A stretch of 64,000 bases of DNA from Anaerovibrio sp. RM50 (GTDB lineage: Bacteria; Bacillota; Negativicutes; Selenomonadales; Selenomonadaceae), in contig NZ_JHWV01000001.1 of NCBI RefSeq assembly GCF_000622005.1, positions 252,594 through 316,593 on the forward strand, in the 5' to 3' direction. The notes below the pieces were generated by a model. That model had not been told where the DNA came from, made no database searches, and saw nothing but the letters and a program-made list of their open reading frames with translations. Positions 51,879 to 62,030 of the stretch are shown here, piece by piece. How positions within the stretch are numbered: position 1 is the stretch's first letter; every line of letters starts with the position of its first letter. The position numbers were made by a program, and so were the translations under genes.

Positions 51879-53525
51879 TTAAAGATTTACATGAGCTTCA
51901 TACTCACCAAATACTTCACGCATTACGCCGCAAATCTCACCGAGAGTTGCATAGGTGCGAACAGCGTTAAGAATATGAGGCATGAGGTTCTCGTTCTCAT
52001 CCTGACAAGCCTTCTTCAGATCAGCCAATGCGGACTTAACAGCATCGTTGTCACGCTTAGCCTTCATCTCAGCCAGGCGCTTGCACTGTGCAACACCTAC
52101 AGAAGCATCAACCTTCAGCAGGCCCTTAGGTGGCTCTTCTTCAATCTGGAACTTGTTAACACCAACGATGGTCTTTGCACCGGACTCAACATCCATCTGC
52201 CACTTGTAAGCGGAATCCTGGATTTCCTTCTGGATATAGCCCTTCTCGATAGCTGCAACAGCACCGCCGATTTCATCAATCTTCTTGATGTATTCCCAAG
52301 CTTCCTTCTCAATCTTGTTGGTGAGGGCCTCTACATAGTAGGAACCAGCCAATGGATCGATTACGTCAGCCAGACCGGACTCATAAGCAACAATCTGCTG
52401 AGTACGGAGAGCGATCATTACAGACTCCTCGGTAGGAAGTGCCAAAGCCTCATCACGGGAGTTGGTATGGAGGGACTGGGTACCACCCATAACAGCAGCA
52501 GCAGTCTGGAGAGCAACACGGATAATGTTGTTGTTAGGCTGCTGAGCAGTCAGCATGGAACCTGCAGTCTGGGTATGTACGCGAAGCATCATGGATTTAG
52601 GCTTCTCAGCGTGGAAACGCTCCTTCATAACCTTGGCCCATACACGACGGGAAGCACGGAACTTGGCAACTTCCTCAAGTACGTTGTTGTGGGCATTCCA
52701 GAAGAAGGAAAGACGACCAGCAAAATCATCGATATGGAGGCCGGCCTTGATAGCAGCCTCGCAGTATGCGATACCATCTGCAATGGTGAATGCGATTTCC
52801 TGGGAAGCAGTAGATCCTGCCTCACGAATATGGTAACCGGAAATGGAAATGGTATTCCATTTTGGAACATTCTTGGAGCAATACTCAAAGATGTTGGTAA
52901 TCAGACGCATGGAAGGACGTGGAGGGAAGATATAAGTACCACGTGCAGCATACTCCTTCAGAATATCATTCTGAATAGTACCCTTCAGCTGATCAGCAGG
53001 AACGCCCTGCTTCTCAGCAACTGCAATGTACATGGAAAGCAGTACAGATGCAGGAGCGTTGATAGTCATGGAAGTGGAAACCTTGCCAAGGTCAATCTGG
53101 TCGAATAGGACTTCCATATCAGCCAGAGAGTCGATAGCAACGCCTACCTTACCAACCTCACCCTCAGAAATAGGGTCATCAGAGTCGTAACCAATCTGAG
53201 TAGGAAGGTCAAATGCGCAGGAGAGACCAGTAGCACCGGACTCAATCAGATAACGATAGCGCTTATTGGATTCAGCTGCAGTAGAGAAACCAGCATACAT
53301 ACGCATGGTCCAGAAACGACCACGATACATAGTAGGCTGTACACCACGGGTATAAGGATACATTCCAGGGAAACCGATTTCATCAGCATAGTCAGTGTCC
53401 TTGATATCAAGTGGAGTGTACAGACGCTGCTCTGGCAGGTTTGGACGCTCTGGGAATTTTGCAGTAGCTTTTTCTACGCTGGCATTATATTTATCTAAAC
53501 CAGCCTGAATCTTTTCATTGCTCAT
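51879..53525 (-). CDS. Methylmalonyl-CoA mutase, catalytic subunit (split type)
   Basis: TIM-barrel half of a B12-dependent acyl-CoA mutase, 548 residues, rearranging succinyl-CoA to (R)-methylmalonyl-CoA. The substrate-specificity residues fit methylmalonyl-CoA: Tyr77 in [13 protein letters not shown] and Arg195 in ARGTYIFPP, where isobutyryl-CoA mutases have Phe and Gln. His232 in [10 protein letters not shown] is the conserved active-site histidine. The B12 domain is a separate gene just downstream. It follows the CoA transferase and begins the mutase part of the operon. Confidence 0.93.
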   Translation of the reverse strand: MSNEKIQAGLDKYNASVEKATAKFPERPNLPEQRLYTPLDIKDTDYADEIGFPGMYPYTRGVQPTMYRGRFWTMRMYAGFSTAAESNKRYRYLIESGATGLSCAFDLPTQIGYDSDDPISEGEVGKVGVAIDSLADMEVLFDQIDLGKVSTSMTINAPASVLLSMYIAVAEKQGVPADQLKGTIQNDILKEYAARGTYIFPPRPSMRLITNIFEYCSKNVPKWNTISISGYHIREAGSTASQEIAFTIADGIAYCEAAIKAGLHIDDFAGRLSFFWNAHNNVLEEVAKFRASRRVWAKVMKERFHAEKPKSMMLRVHTQTAGSMLTAQQPNNNIIRVALQTAAAVMGGTQSLHTNSRDEALALPTEESVMIALRTQQIVAYESGLADVIDPLAGSYYVEALTNKIEKEAWEYIKKIDEIGGAVAAIEKGYIQKEIQDSAYKWQMDVESGAKTIVGVNKFQIEEEPPKGLLKVDASVGVAQCKRLAEMKAKRDNDAVKSALADLKKACQDENENLMPHILNAVRTYATLGEICGVMREVFGEYEAHVNL

Positions 53526-53542
53526 AGTGAAATATCCTCCTA

Positions 53543-55048
53543 TTATTTCTTCATTGTGCCTGTTTTCATAAATCTTTCATGCCAAGAAAGTGCCTCATGT
53601 AAAATGTGTGGAGTATGAGCACTCTTGGTTTCTGCTAATGCTCTTTCATAATAATCCATCAGCATAGGCTTGAAGTCTGGATGAGCGCAGTTCTCAATAA
53701 TAACCTTTGCGCGCTGACGTGGAGACAAGCCGCGAAGGTCAGCCAGACCCTGCTCAGTAACAATGATATCTACATCATGCTCAGTATGGTCAACATGAGA
53801 AACCATAGGAACGATGGAAGAAATCTTGCCATCCTTTGCAGTAGATACAGTAAAGAATACAGTCAGGTAAGCGTTGCGGGCGAAATCACCGGAACCACCG
53901 ATACCATTCATCATCTTGGTACCCATGATATGGGTAGAGTTGATGTTGCCATAAATATCTGCCTCGATGGCGGTGTTCATGGCGATTACACCGATACGAC
54001 GTGCAACCTCTGGGCTATTTGCTATCTCCTGTGGACGAAGCACAATATGCTTTCTGTATTCCTTGATATTAGCATAGAAACGCTTCAAACCTTCTGGGGA
54101 TGGGGAGAGAGAGGTGCCTGATGCAAAATTCAGCTTTCCTGCATCAATCAGGTCAAACATACCATCCTGGATAACCTCAGTATAAACTGAGAGATCCTTC
54201 AGATCAGACTCAACGAATCCGCTAATAACAGCATTAGCAACAGCGCCTACACCAGACTGCAATGGCAGCAGGTTCTTAGGCATGCGACCAGCCTTTACCT
54301 CTGCATGGAGCAATTCGATAAAGTTCTGGGACATTTTGCGGGAGTTCTCATCGATTTCACCAAGTGGACGAACCTTGTCAGTAATATCACAAGGTACGAT
54401 GTACTTGATCTTGTCTGGAGAACAAGGAATATAAGGAGTACCAATTCTGTCATTAGGCTTAACAACAGGAATTGGAAGACGATTTGGTGGATCGAGAGGA
54501 ACATATACATCATGCATACCCTCCAGCTCCAATGGCTGAGAAGTGTTAACTTCTACAATAACTACATCTGCAGTCTGAACATAGGATGCAGTATTACCCA
54601 TGGAAGTAGTAGGAATAATGTTACCTTCTTCAGTAATGGCACAAGCCTCTACGATAGCCACATCAATCTTGCCGCCCAAATATCCGTAACGAGCCAGCTG
54701 TGCGGACTCGGACAGATGCAGGTCAGCATACTCAATCTTACCGCTATTGATAGCGTTACGCATATCCTTGTTTGTCTGATATGGCATGCGGAAAGCAATA
54801 CCATCAGCTCTTGCAAGACATCCGTCCTCTTCATCACCGGTAGAAGCGCCGGTCCAAAGGTTAATCTTGAAATGCTCCTTTTCCATGCGAGCAGCCAAAG
54901 CCATTGGAACAGCCTTTGGGTAACCTGATGGTGTGAAGCCGGAGGTACCAACATTCATGCCAGGCTTAATAAAAGCAGCTGCCTCTTCAGCAGTTACAAT
55001 CCTGGACTGCAGTTCTTTGTTGCGTACCCTGTCGAGAATGTCAATCAT
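53543..55048 (-). CDS. Succinyl-CoA:propionate/acetate CoA transferase
   Basis: Acetyl-CoA hydrolase/transferase family (Cat1/ScpC type), 501 residues. It moves CoA between acyl acids through a glutamyl-CoA intermediate; the glutamate is likely that in [12 protein letters not shown]. Other motifs are [18 protein letters not shown] at the N-terminus, [12 protein letters not shown] and [18 protein letters not shown]. In this operon it would hand CoA from propionyl-CoA to succinate, starting the cycle and releasing propionate. Start at 55048 after GGGGAGGA. First gene of the operon. The true donor pair cannot be told from sequence. Confidence 0.88.
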   Translation of the reverse strand: MIDILDRVRNKELQSRIVTAEEAAAFIKPGMNVGTSGFTPSGYPKAVPMALAARMEKEHFKINLWTGASTGDEEDGCLARADGIAFRMPYQTNKDMRNAINSGKIEYADLHLSESAQLARYGYLGGKIDVAIVEACAITEEGNIIPTTSMGNTASYVQTADVVIVEVNTSQPLELEGMHDVYVPLDPPNRLPIPVVKPNDRIGTPYIPCSPDKIKYIVPCDITDKVRPLGEIDENSRKMSQNFIELLHAEVKAGRMPKNLLPLQSGVGAVANAVISGFVESDLKDLSVYTEVIQDGMFDLIDAGKLNFASGTSLSPSPEGLKRFYANIKEYRKHIVLRPQEIANSPEVARRIGVIAMNTAIEADIYGNINSTHIMGTKMMNGIGGSGDFARNAYLTVFFTVSTAKDGKISSIVPMVSHVDHTEHDVDIIVTEQGLADLRGLSPRQRAKVIIENCAHPDFKPMLMDYYERALAETKSAHTPHILHEALSWHERFMKTGTMKK

Positions 55049-55132
55049 CGAAAATCCTCCCCTAAAGTTGCATTGCTGCAACTCAAAATTTTCTGTGCGA
55101 GATGTATTATCTTTTTCCCCTGTGATTGGTGA

Positions 55133-55151
55133 TTATAACTTTGGGTTATAA
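55133..55151. promoter_or_regulatory. Inverted repeat in the leader of the succinate-propionate operon
   Basis: TTATAAC-TTTGG-GTTATAA, a perfect seven-base repeat in the 245-base non-coding gap before the CoA transferase gene. A TATAAT at about 55184-55189 lies further upstream with no clear -35. The repeat could be an operator. The remainder of the gap shows no gene. Confidence 0.45.
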
Positions 55152-55262
55152 TACGCTCAAACCATAGTTATACATTCTCGCATATATACATTATACATCA
55201 CTCAAAGTCTACCACTCCAGATGATTTGAGTCAAGGAAAGATGTAGAAATTGTCATACAAAT

Positions 55263-55290
55263 AAAGGGGATAGCTTTCGCTATCCCCCTT
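55263..55290. terminator. Terminator of the second mutase operon
   Basis: GGGGATAGC / GCTATCCCC stem with GAAA loop on the minus strand, flanked by A and T tracts; lies a few bases after the stop of the MsrA-like gene. Confidence 0.82.
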
Positions 55291-55293
55291 TTT

Positions 55294-55863
55294 TTACTGA
55301 ATCTTAATATAATTCTTGAACTTCTGAATATCTATTTGCGTAATAGCAGAAGGATTCTTTTTAAGATAGTCCTGATGTGGCTCCTCAGCCTCCACAAATA
55401 TCTTTATTTCCTCAGACCTTACAAATAGTTTTCGCCGTTGCTTCTGGTCGCTTACAGGGTCATTAATGGTAAGATTGCTCCCCGCCACCGCTGGTGGATT
55501 GGTCCTGTTGGCCATGAAATTTAAATGAAGTTGTATTTGGGGTAAATCTTCTGGTGTATTATGGTATACACCGCACATAAACATCGGACCAATTAAGTTC
55601 CCCTGACGATTTTCACTATAGGGGTCTGTTACGGAAAAAAGAATGTCCAGCAAGTAGGAAACATCAGTCTTCTTGGGGTTGTACTCCACACAGACCCCCA
55701 TTACAGCCTTAACATTTCCTCCCGCCACGGCCTCATAATCCACAGCCTTTGACTCCGGATTTATATAACCAGTTTTTACTGTTACAACCCCGGGAAGTTC
55801 TTCAAAAACTGCCTGCAAATCGTGAAAGCTGCCACCGGAAAAATATATTTTCTTAGTATACAT
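55294..55863 (-). CDS. MsrA-fold protein lacking the methionine sulfoxide reductase catalytic residues
   Basis: A 189-residue protein with clear MsrA architecture: GGSFHDLQAVFEELPGVV corresponds to the MsrA GGCFWCxE...PGV segment, DPYSENRQGNLIGP to DPTxxNxQGxDxGxQYRS, and PHQDYLKKNP to the AExYHQxYLxKNP end. But the catalytic cysteine is Ser12, the following Trp-Cys is His14-Asp15, the glutamate of HAE is replaced by Met in KAVMG, the buried aspartate by Leu and the tyrosine by Phe. It cannot act as a reductase in the usual way. The ATG overlaps the meaB stop by one base (TAATG), so it is translated with the mutase operon. It is intact, so it is not a decayed gene; a binding or structural role is inferred. 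Confidence 0.82.
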   Translation of the reverse strand: MYTKKIYFSGGSFHDLQAVFEELPGVVTVKTGYINPESKAVDYEAVAGGNVKAVMGVCVEYNPKKTDVSYLLDILFSVTDPYSENRQGNLIGPMFMCGVYHNTPEDLPQIQLHLNFMANRTNPPAVAGSNLTINDPVSDQKQRRKLFVRSEEIKIFVEAEEPHQDYLKKNPSAITQIDIQKFKNYIKIQ

Positions 55864-57056
55864 TAAGATTTCACCTCAGCTTCCGGATGGAATATATCCA
55901 CCTGACGACGGGCTGCCATGTCCACATCAAACATATTCACCAGCTCCTTCACCGCCTGGGTAGGAGAAATTATTCCTTTTAGCACAGCATCCTTTACCTC
56001 CGGCATTCTGCCTGTTATCACAGGATCATCAAAGAACAGACTGTGAAGGTGTTCATCAATCATGCTGTACATCCATTCCAAAAGCTGACGATTGCGGCGT
56101 TTTTGGAAAACACCGCTCTCGTTGGTCATTTCCTTAAAAGCCTGGATAACCTTCCAAAGCTCCGGGATACCATATTTTGTATAAGCAGAACACATATATG
56201 CGTGGGTTGGCCACCCCTCTGTAGCGGGACGAATATATTCTATCATCCGCTCGTATTCCGCTCTGGCAACCTTGGCCTTCAGAAGATTATCCCCATCGGC
56301 CTTATTTATAACTATTGCATCTGCCAGCTCCATGATACCCTTCTTGATACCCTGTAAATCATCTCCGGCCCCTGTCAGCACCACCAGCATGAAAAAATCT
56401 ACCATTGAACGTACTGTGGTTTCCGACTGGCCTACACCAACGGTTTCAATCAGAATAATATCATAGCCCGCAGCCTCGCACATGAGCATGGTTTCACGGC
56501 TTTTTCTGGCAACGCCGCCCAGGGTCCCCCCCGCAGGAGAAGGCCTTATAAAGGCCTCCTGACGACGGGAAAGCGTCCCCATTCTTGTTTTGTCGCCCAA
56601 TATGGAGCCCTTGGTAACAGAGCTGGTTGGGTCAACGGACAAGACGGCCACCCTGTGGCCGGCATCGCAGAGCATATTACCGAAGGCTTCAATAATAGTG
56701 CTCTTGCCTGCTCCCGGCACACCTGTAATACCTATTCTAAGTGCCTTTCCAGTATGTGGTAAAAGCCTTTGTAAAACCCGCTGTGCCTTGGCAAAATGCT
56801 TGGAATTATTACTTTCAATGAGAGTTATAGCCCGGGATAATGTCATGCGGTCCCCATTAAGAACACCGTTGACATAATCATCCTCACTTAAGACCAGACG
56901 CCGTCTTGGCTTCATTTTTCCATTTAACAGATTAGGATTAATGTTGCCCACAGTGGTGTCCTTTATCCCCTCTATGCCGCCCATAACACTGCAGGCGAAC
57001 TTTTCATTGGGCTCATCAGGAACCCAGCTCGGTTTTGAAGTGGTGTATTTTGCCAT
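55863..57056 (-). CDS. meaB: MeaB-type G-protein chaperone (copy 2, long form)
   Basis: P-loop GTPase protecting the MutA/MutB heterodimer. The 397-residue protein has an extra N-terminal segment of about 55 residues (KPSWVPDEPNEKFACSVMGG...) before the usual MeaB core: GVPGAGKSTIIEA, DPTSSVTKGSILGDKTRM, ETVGVGQSET and NKADGDN. The C-terminal dimerisation arm ends DMAARRQVDIF. It follows mutB by 12 bases and differs clearly from the shorter MeaB at 50463, so the two probably serve different mutases. Confidence 0.92.
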   Translation of the reverse strand: MAKYTTSKPSWVPDEPNEKFACSVMGGIEGIKDTTVGNINPNLLNGKMKPRRRLVLSEDDYVNGVLNGDRMTLSRAITLIESNNSKHFAKAQRVLQRLLPHTGKALRIGITGVPGAGKSTIIEAFGNMLCDAGHRVAVLSVDPTSSVTKGSILGDKTRMGTLSRRQEAFIRPSPAGGTLGGVARKSRETMLMCEAAGYDIILIETVGVGQSETTVRSMVDFFMLVVLTGAGDDLQGIKKGIMELADAIVINKADGDNLLKAKVARAEYERMIEYIRPATEGWPTHAYMCSAYTKYGIPELWKVIQAFKEMTNESGVFQKRRNRQLLEWMYSMIDEHLHSLFFDDPVITGRMPEVKDAVLKGIISPTQAVKELVNMFDVDMAARRQVDIFHPEAEVKS

Positions 57057-57068
57057 AACTCGTCACCA

Positions 57069-59270
57069 TTACTCCTCTGCTAAATCTTCCTTGGCTCTTT
57101 CTATCAAAAGGGTCAGCAGCTTAATGCCAGCCTCCGGGATATTGGTTCCTGGAGCAAAGATGGCCACGGCACCGCTTTCGTAGAGGAAGTCATAATCCTG
57201 AACCGGGATGACACCGCCGATACAAACCATGATATCCTCACGGCCCAGTTTTTCCAGCTCCTGAACGAGCTGTGGAAGGAGAGTATTATGACCAGCGGCC
57301 AAGGAACTGAACCCAACCATGTGAACATCATTATCGACGGCATCCTGTGCAGTTTCCTCCGGGGTTTGGAAAAGAGGGCCTACATCAACATCCCAGCCCA
57401 TATCGGCGAAGGAAGAAGCTATAACCTTCTGGCCTCTGTCATGGCCATCCTGGCCCATCTTGGCCACGAATATTCTTGGACGGCGGCCAGTAAGATTTTC
57501 AAATTCATCAGCCATTTCACGTGCTTTCTCCAAAGCACTCTTATCAGTAAACTCAGAGGAATAAACACCGGAAATGGTATGGATAACGGCCTGGAAACGT
57601 CCGGATACCTTTTCAACGGCATCGGAAATTTCACCCAGTGAAGCGTGGGCACGGGCCGCATCAACGGCTGCTTCAAGAAGGTTACCGTTGTCACGGGACT
57701 CTGCAGCCTTGGTAATACCCTCAAGGCAACGACGGACATCGTCATCGTTACGCTCTGCACGGAGTTTTTCCAGACGCTCAATCTGGGCCTGGCGTACAGC
57801 AGTATTATCAATGGCCAAAATTTCCAGTGGATCTTCCTTTTCCAGACGGAAGCGGTTCAGACCAACAATTGACTCATTGCCGGAATCAATCTGGGCCTGA
57901 CGGCGGGCAGCAGCTTCCTCAATACGCATTTTTGGAAGGCCGCTGTTAATTGCCTTGGCCATACCGCCCAGAGCCTCAACCTCCTGAATATGAGCCCATG
58001 CACGGCGAATAATCTCATTTGTAAGAGCCTCAACATAGTAAGAACCACCCCAAGGATCGATAATCTTACATACGCTGGTCTCATCCTGAATATAAAGCTG
58101 GGTATTACGGGCAATGCGGGCGGAGAAGTCAGTTGGCAGAGCGATGGCCTCATCCAGCGCATTTGTATGGAGGGACTGGGTATGACCAAGAGCTGCTCCC
58201 ATGGCCTCCATGAGAGTACGGGATACATTGTTGAATGGATCCTGTGCTGTCAGTGACCAACCAGAGGTCTGGCTGTGGGTTCTTAGTGCCATGGACTTAT
58301 CGTTGGTAGCTCCGAAGGACTTAACAATCTTCGCCCAGAGCACACGGGCCGCACGCATCTTGGCAACCTCCATGAAGTAATTCTTACCAATAGCCCAGAA
58401 GAAGGAGAGTCGTTTAGCAAAGGCGTCAACTGGCAGACCAGCGGCCACACCAGTACGGATATATTCAAGGCCATCAGCAAGAGTGTAACCAAGCTCAATA
58501 TCAGCAGTAGCACCGGCCTCCTGCATGTGATAGCCGGAAATGGAAATACTGTTGAACTTAGGCATGTATTTGGTGGTATATTCAAAAATATCACCGATAA
58601 TACGCATGGACATTTCCGGTGGATAAATATAAGTATTACGCACCATGAACTCCTTCAGAATATCATTCTGAATAGTACCAGCCATAACACTCTTATCTAC
58701 GCCCTGCTCCTCACCGGAGAGAATATAGAAGGCTAAAATTGGCAATACCGCTCCATTCATGGTCATGGATACGGACATCTGATCAAGAGGAATACCACTA
58801 AACAGAATACGCATATCCAAAATAGAGTCAATAGCAACGCCGGCCTTACCAACATCGCCCAAAACTCTTGGGTTATCAGAGTCATAGCCACGATGGGTAG
58901 GAAGGTCAAAGGCGATGGACAGACCCTTCTGGCCGGCAGCCAGATTTCTTCTGTAGAAGGCGTTTGATTCTTCAGCAGTGGAAAAACCAGCGTACTGACG
59001 AACTGTCCAAGGACGGAATACATACATGGTGGAATATGGGCCACGGAGGCATGGTGGAATGCCGGAGGCAAAATCCAGATGATTCATGTGCTCATATTCA
59101 TCATAGTTATACAGCGGCTTTATAGGAATATGCTCCATTGTTTTGCCAGTCAGCTTGTCGAAATTGGCACCGGCAGCGTCCTCAAACAGCTTACGCCATT
59201 CTTCAGGGCTTCTCTCTGGAGCTTCTTTAAGGTTCATACTGGTAAAATCAGGATTGTTAAAAGAAGCCAT
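57069..59270 (-). CDS. mutB: Methylmalonyl-CoA mutase large subunit MutB
   Basis: Full-length catalytic chain, 733 residues, with TIM barrel and C-terminal B12 domain. Tyr93 in [14 protein letters not shown] and the arginine in VRNTYIYPP are the methylmalonyl-CoA determinants; [11 protein letters not shown] has the active-site histidine; [11 protein letters not shown] is the cobalt-binding DxHxxG loop. The ATG at 59270 overlaps the mutA stop (TGATG); a GTG one codon earlier at 59273 is the alternative and has better spacing from AAAGGG. It pairs with MutA. Confidence 0.95.
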   Translation of the reverse strand: MASFNNPDFTSMNLKEAPERSPEEWRKLFEDAAGANFDKLTGKTMEHIPIKPLYNYDEYEHMNHLDFASGIPPCLRGPYSTMYVFRPWTVRQYAGFSTAEESNAFYRRNLAAGQKGLSIAFDLPTHRGYDSDNPRVLGDVGKAGVAIDSILDMRILFSGIPLDQMSVSMTMNGAVLPILAFYILSGEEQGVDKSVMAGTIQNDILKEFMVRNTYIYPPEMSMRIIGDIFEYTTKYMPKFNSISISGYHMQEAGATADIELGYTLADGLEYIRTGVAAGLPVDAFAKRLSFFWAIGKNYFMEVAKMRAARVLWAKIVKSFGATNDKSMALRTHSQTSGWSLTAQDPFNNVSRTLMEAMGAALGHTQSLHTNALDEAIALPTDFSARIARNTQLYIQDETSVCKIIDPWGGSYYVEALTNEIIRRAWAHIQEVEALGGMAKAINSGLPKMRIEEAAARRQAQIDSGNESIVGLNRFRLEKEDPLEILAIDNTAVRQAQIERLEKLRAERNDDDVRRCLEGITKAAESRDNGNLLEAAVDAARAHASLGEISDAVEKVSGRFQAVIHTISGVYSSEFTDKSALEKAREMADEFENLTGRRPRIFVAKMGQDGHDRGQKVIASSFADMGWDVDVGPLFQTPEETAQDAVDNDVHMVGFSSLAAGHNTLLPQLVQELEKLGREDIMVCIGGVIPVQDYDFLYESGAVAIFAPGTNIPEAGIKLLTLLIERAKEDLAEE

Positions 59271-61471
59271 CACTCAATCATCCCTTTCTTCTTCTGCAGT
59301 GCCTGCAGGATTTCATAACAATTTGCCTTGACAGAAATATACTTGTCAATACCGGCATTATCATAAGTTTCCTTAAGGTCCTTAGGAGCCTCACCAGCCA
59401 AAAATACAGTGGCATTTGGCAAAGCCTCGTGGAGCATAGGAGCCAGCTTAGGCACAATATCAGGATAAGTGGCATCTGTGGAGCAGATAACAACTGCATC
59501 AGCTCCGGATTCCTTGGCGGCAGCAGCGGCCTCTTCCTCAGTAGGGAAGCCGTTATTGCCTAGTACCTCAAAGGCACCAACCTGCAGGAAGCCGGTGGTA
59601 AAGTCTGCTCTTGCCTTATGCTGTGGAATAGGGCCCATATTGGCCAGGAAAATCTTAACATTGTCGTCATTCTTTTCCTTATAAGCCTCTGTCACCATGC
59701 GAAGAGCCTCATAACGCTCACTCCAGCGATGTCTTTCTATTTTTTCAACTTCCTCGGCATTTTCAGCACATTTCGGGCAAGTAAGGGCACTTCTCAGCTG
59801 CTCAATAGTGGCACCAGCCTTGGCTGCCTCTATAACGGATTCCATAGATCCCTTTTCATCCTTAATCTTGGCCAGAGCCTCATCACAGAACTTGGTGTCG
59901 ATATCATTAAGATATGCGGAAATTTCCTCTGAACGCAGCTTCTTGTTCTCCCCGAAATCCTCCGGTCTAGGGTCAAGGCGCACCTCGGTCATATTAGGAT
60001 ACATATTGGAACCAACAATGCGGTCACGGCGAAGCTCCAGCTTCTTGAAGCGCTCGGCCAAAATAAGGCCAATCTGCTCCTGAGGATATCCCTCCTTGAG
60101 AGCCTCAACAATACCGCCTTTGGTTTCAATTACTTTAAATTCATCCCAAATCTTTTCTTTTACCTGTTTGGTAAGAGTTTCCACAGCCCAGGAGCCACCA
60201 GCAGGGTCAATTGGCTGAAGTAAGCCAAATTCCTCCTGAAGCATTATCTGAACATTTCTGGCAATACGGCGGGAGAATTCATCACCCTTGCGGATAACCT
60301 CGTCAAATGGAGGATTTTCGAAAGAATCCAGTCCTCCCACAACGCCTGAGAAAATCTCCGATGTATTGCGCAGCATATTTACATAAGGGTCATATACGGT
60401 CTTGAAGAAACGTGCTGGACGGGCATGAACGAACATTTTTTGTACTTCATCGCTACCGCCAAATGCCTCCACAATCTGGGACCATATAGGACGGACTGCT
60501 CTCAGCTTGGCAATCTGCATAAAGAAGTTGGCACCCATAGAAAATTCAAAGGCTATCTGGCCTGCAGCCTCGTCCACAGTAAGACCACGCTCCAGCATTG
60601 CCCTGATATAATCAGTGGCCACAGCCAGACTATAGGCAACCTCCTGAATATCGTTGGCACCGCCATTGCTGAACACATCGCTCTTTACAAAGCAGGTCTT
60701 TACTCCAGGGGCATTTTTTATAGCCCACTTGGCTGCTTCATAGGCCTCGTCATACAGTTTTGCCAGGGACTGTTTATTTTTACCAGTTGACACCAGTTCT
60801 CCCACTGGATTGGCACCAATAATACCCTTAAGAATATTGGTTGACTGGCCACTTGACTTTAAATCAGCTGCCACCATGGACAGCATAGGCACAGCAGATG
60901 CGCCGGCATAAATGTAGAGTGGATATTTTTCCAGCTTTAATCCATCCAACAAATCATGCACATCCTGCAGAGTGGTTACACTGCAGCCCTCGTCCCCGGG
61001 CTTATCTGCTTCCCTTGCATCCCCGCATGAAATAGTAGCCTTGTCGAGAGTAATGTTATAAATTGTTGAGCCCCTGTCTATTTCATGCTTCAACAACTCA
61101 TTGTTCTCCTTAGGCATTGTTTCATCACAGGCTTGAGCGATACCCCATGGAGATTCTATGTAACCATTTGGCTTTGCTCCCCTCATAAAATCATCCATGC
61201 CAGGGAAGGATTTTTTAGGCAGGATTGGGTCAGTATCCTTCCTGAAATACATTGGAGAAAATGTGATACCCTCGTAGGTTTTGGTATACATTTTCTTTTC
61301 AAATGGCGCACCTTTTAGCAGGGCGATACAGGCTTCCTTCCACTCATCGTAAGTAGGCGGTGTAAACTCATCCAAAGGCACGTCAGGAAAATCAGTTACC
61401 TGTTCAGCCTTTTTCAGAATGGCCTGAAGATCCAGCTCTTCTTGGGCCTGACCGCTTTTCTCCTCATTCAT
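59270..61471 (-). CDS. mutA: Methylmalonyl-CoA mutase small subunit MutA
   Basis: Catalytically inactive partner of MutB, 733 residues, required for the heterodimer. It keeps both domains ([46 protein letters not shown]) but lacks the DxHxxG cobalamin motif ([19 protein letters not shown] instead). A CPKC pair sits in the linker ([14 protein letters not shown]). The ATG at 61471 follows AAGGAGG; a longer frame has no site. It is the first gene after the cobalamin riboswitch and two terminator-like hairpins. Confidence 0.94.
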   Translation of the reverse strand: MNEEKSGQAQEELDLQAILKKAEQVTDFPDVPLDEFTPPTYDEWKEACIALLKGAPFEKKMYTKTYEGITFSPMYFRKDTDPILPKKSFPGMDDFMRGAKPNGYIESPWGIAQACDETMPKENNELLKHEIDRGSTIYNITLDKATISCGDAREADKPGDEGCSVTTLQDVHDLLDGLKLEKYPLYIYAGASAVPMLSMVAADLKSSGQSTNILKGIIGANPVGELVSTGKNKQSLAKLYDEAYEAAKWAIKNAPGVKTCFVKSDVFSNGGANDIQEVAYSLAVATDYIRAMLERGLTVDEAAGQIAFEFSMGANFFMQIAKLRAVRPIWSQIVEAFGGSDEVQKMFVHARPARFFKTVYDPYVNMLRNTSEIFSGVVGGLDSFENPPFDEVIRKGDEFSRRIARNVQIMLQEEFGLLQPIDPAGGSWAVETLTKQVKEKIWDEFKVIETKGGIVEALKEGYPQEQIGLILAERFKKLELRRDRIVGSNMYPNMTEVRLDPRPEDFGENKKLRSEEISAYLNDIDTKFCDEALAKIKDEKGSMESVIEAAKAGATIEQLRSALTCPKCAENAEEVEKIERHRWSERYEALRMVTEAYKEKNDDNVKIFLANMGPIPQHKARADFTTGFLQVGAFEVLGNNGFPTEEEAAAAAKESGADAVVICSTDATYPDIVPKLAPMLHEALPNATVFLAGEAPKDLKETYDNAGIDKYISVKANCYEILQALQKKKGMIE

Positions 61472-61497
61472 TGAATTTACCTCCTTCACGCAAAATG

Positions 61498-61528
61498 AAA
61501 AAACCATCTGCCTAGAGTGTGCAGATGG
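61498..61528 (-). terminator. Second terminator-like hairpin in the mutA leader
   Basis: CCATCTGC / GCAGATGG stem, loop of nine bases, then TTTTTTCATTTT on the minus strand, only some 15 bases before the mutA ribosome site. Its position makes it a good expression switch. Confidence 0.7.
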
Positions 61529-61548
61529 AGTTGATGTAAGAAATATCC

Positions 61549-61591
61549 CTCCGGTAAAAATAAAAAACCGACTTAAATAAATAAGCCGGAG
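61549..61591 (-). terminator. First terminator hairpin in the mutA leader, with a competing helix
   Basis: CCGGCTTA / TAAGTCGG (61582-61589 with 61568-61575) is followed by a long T tract on the minus strand. CTCCGG at 61586-61591 can instead pair with CCGGAG at 61549-61554, which would break the terminator. The two folds are mutually exclusive, as in a riboswitch expression platform. Confidence 0.6.
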
Positions 61592-61729
61592 ATTGATACC
61601 AGATAAACGAATCGCCTAAATCGCAGATATTCCATCCATCACAGTTCCATCCCCTACCCATCGCTCGCAGGTACAAGCATACTTCAAATCAAAGGGTTGC
61701 TGGCAGCCCTTTGAAATATCGCTAACGGA

Positions 61730-61912
61730 AATGATAAAACAGGCAGTTCTCCTGGCTCAGGATCAATGCTTGGTACGCCTTCCCAGATCACATTATCCGT
61801 GACCCAGTGACATAATTGTACTTCGCTCCCCATTACAGTGGCGGGACCGCTCCGGCTTGTACCGGATTCTCTATTAAGTCTGATAAACAGACACCTGTCC
61901 TCACTCTATTTA
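61730..61912 (-). promoter_or_regulatory. Cobalamin (AdoCbl) riboswitch
   Basis: On the minus strand the region holds the conserved cobalamin-aptamer parts in order: a 5' GGACAGGTGTCTG stem, an AATCCGGTACAAGCCGG hairpin, GGTCCCGCCACTG (61836-61849), then, at the 3' end, the B12 box AGCCAGGAGAACTGCCTG (61740-61757). Order and spacing fit a class I cobalamin riboswitch. It is between a promoter and mutA, with about 260 bases of leader including a further hairpin at 61688-61714. Confidence 0.9.
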
Positions 61913-61921
61913 ATTAATTTC

Positions 61922-61950
61922 ATTCTAAATCGTTATAAATCAAATGTCAA
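61922..61950 (-). promoter_or_regulatory. Promoter of the riboswitch-mutAB operon
   Basis: TTGACA (61945-61950), 17-base spacer, TAGAAT (61922-61927) on the minus strand. Transcription would begin just at the start of the aptamer. Confidence 0.8.
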
Positions 61951-61990
61951 TGCACAAAAGGCATATTCGTATGACAATTATTACAAAATA

Positions 61991-62024
61991 TGCCTATGGA
62001 AATACTACTATATAACCATAGGCA
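61991..62024. terminator. Hairpin after the P-type ATPase gene
   Basis: TGCCTATGG / CCATAGGCA, a perfect nine-base stem with a 16-base loop, followed on the minus strand by TATTTTG. The T run is modest, but the place suits a terminator. With the riboswitch and leader it accounts for the whole 560-base gap between mutA and the ATPase. Confidence 0.6.
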
Positions 62025-62030
62025 TACCTA

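Noticed and set aside
51891-53108. Plus-strand frame of 405 codons opposite the mutase catalytic chain
   Set aside because: Antisense shadow of a highly conserved gene; no initiation signal and no recognisable protein.
51879-53525. Split mutase as isobutyryl-CoA or similar mutase
   Set aside because: Tyr77 and Arg195 are the methylmalonyl-CoA determinants, and the operon context is the propionate pathway.
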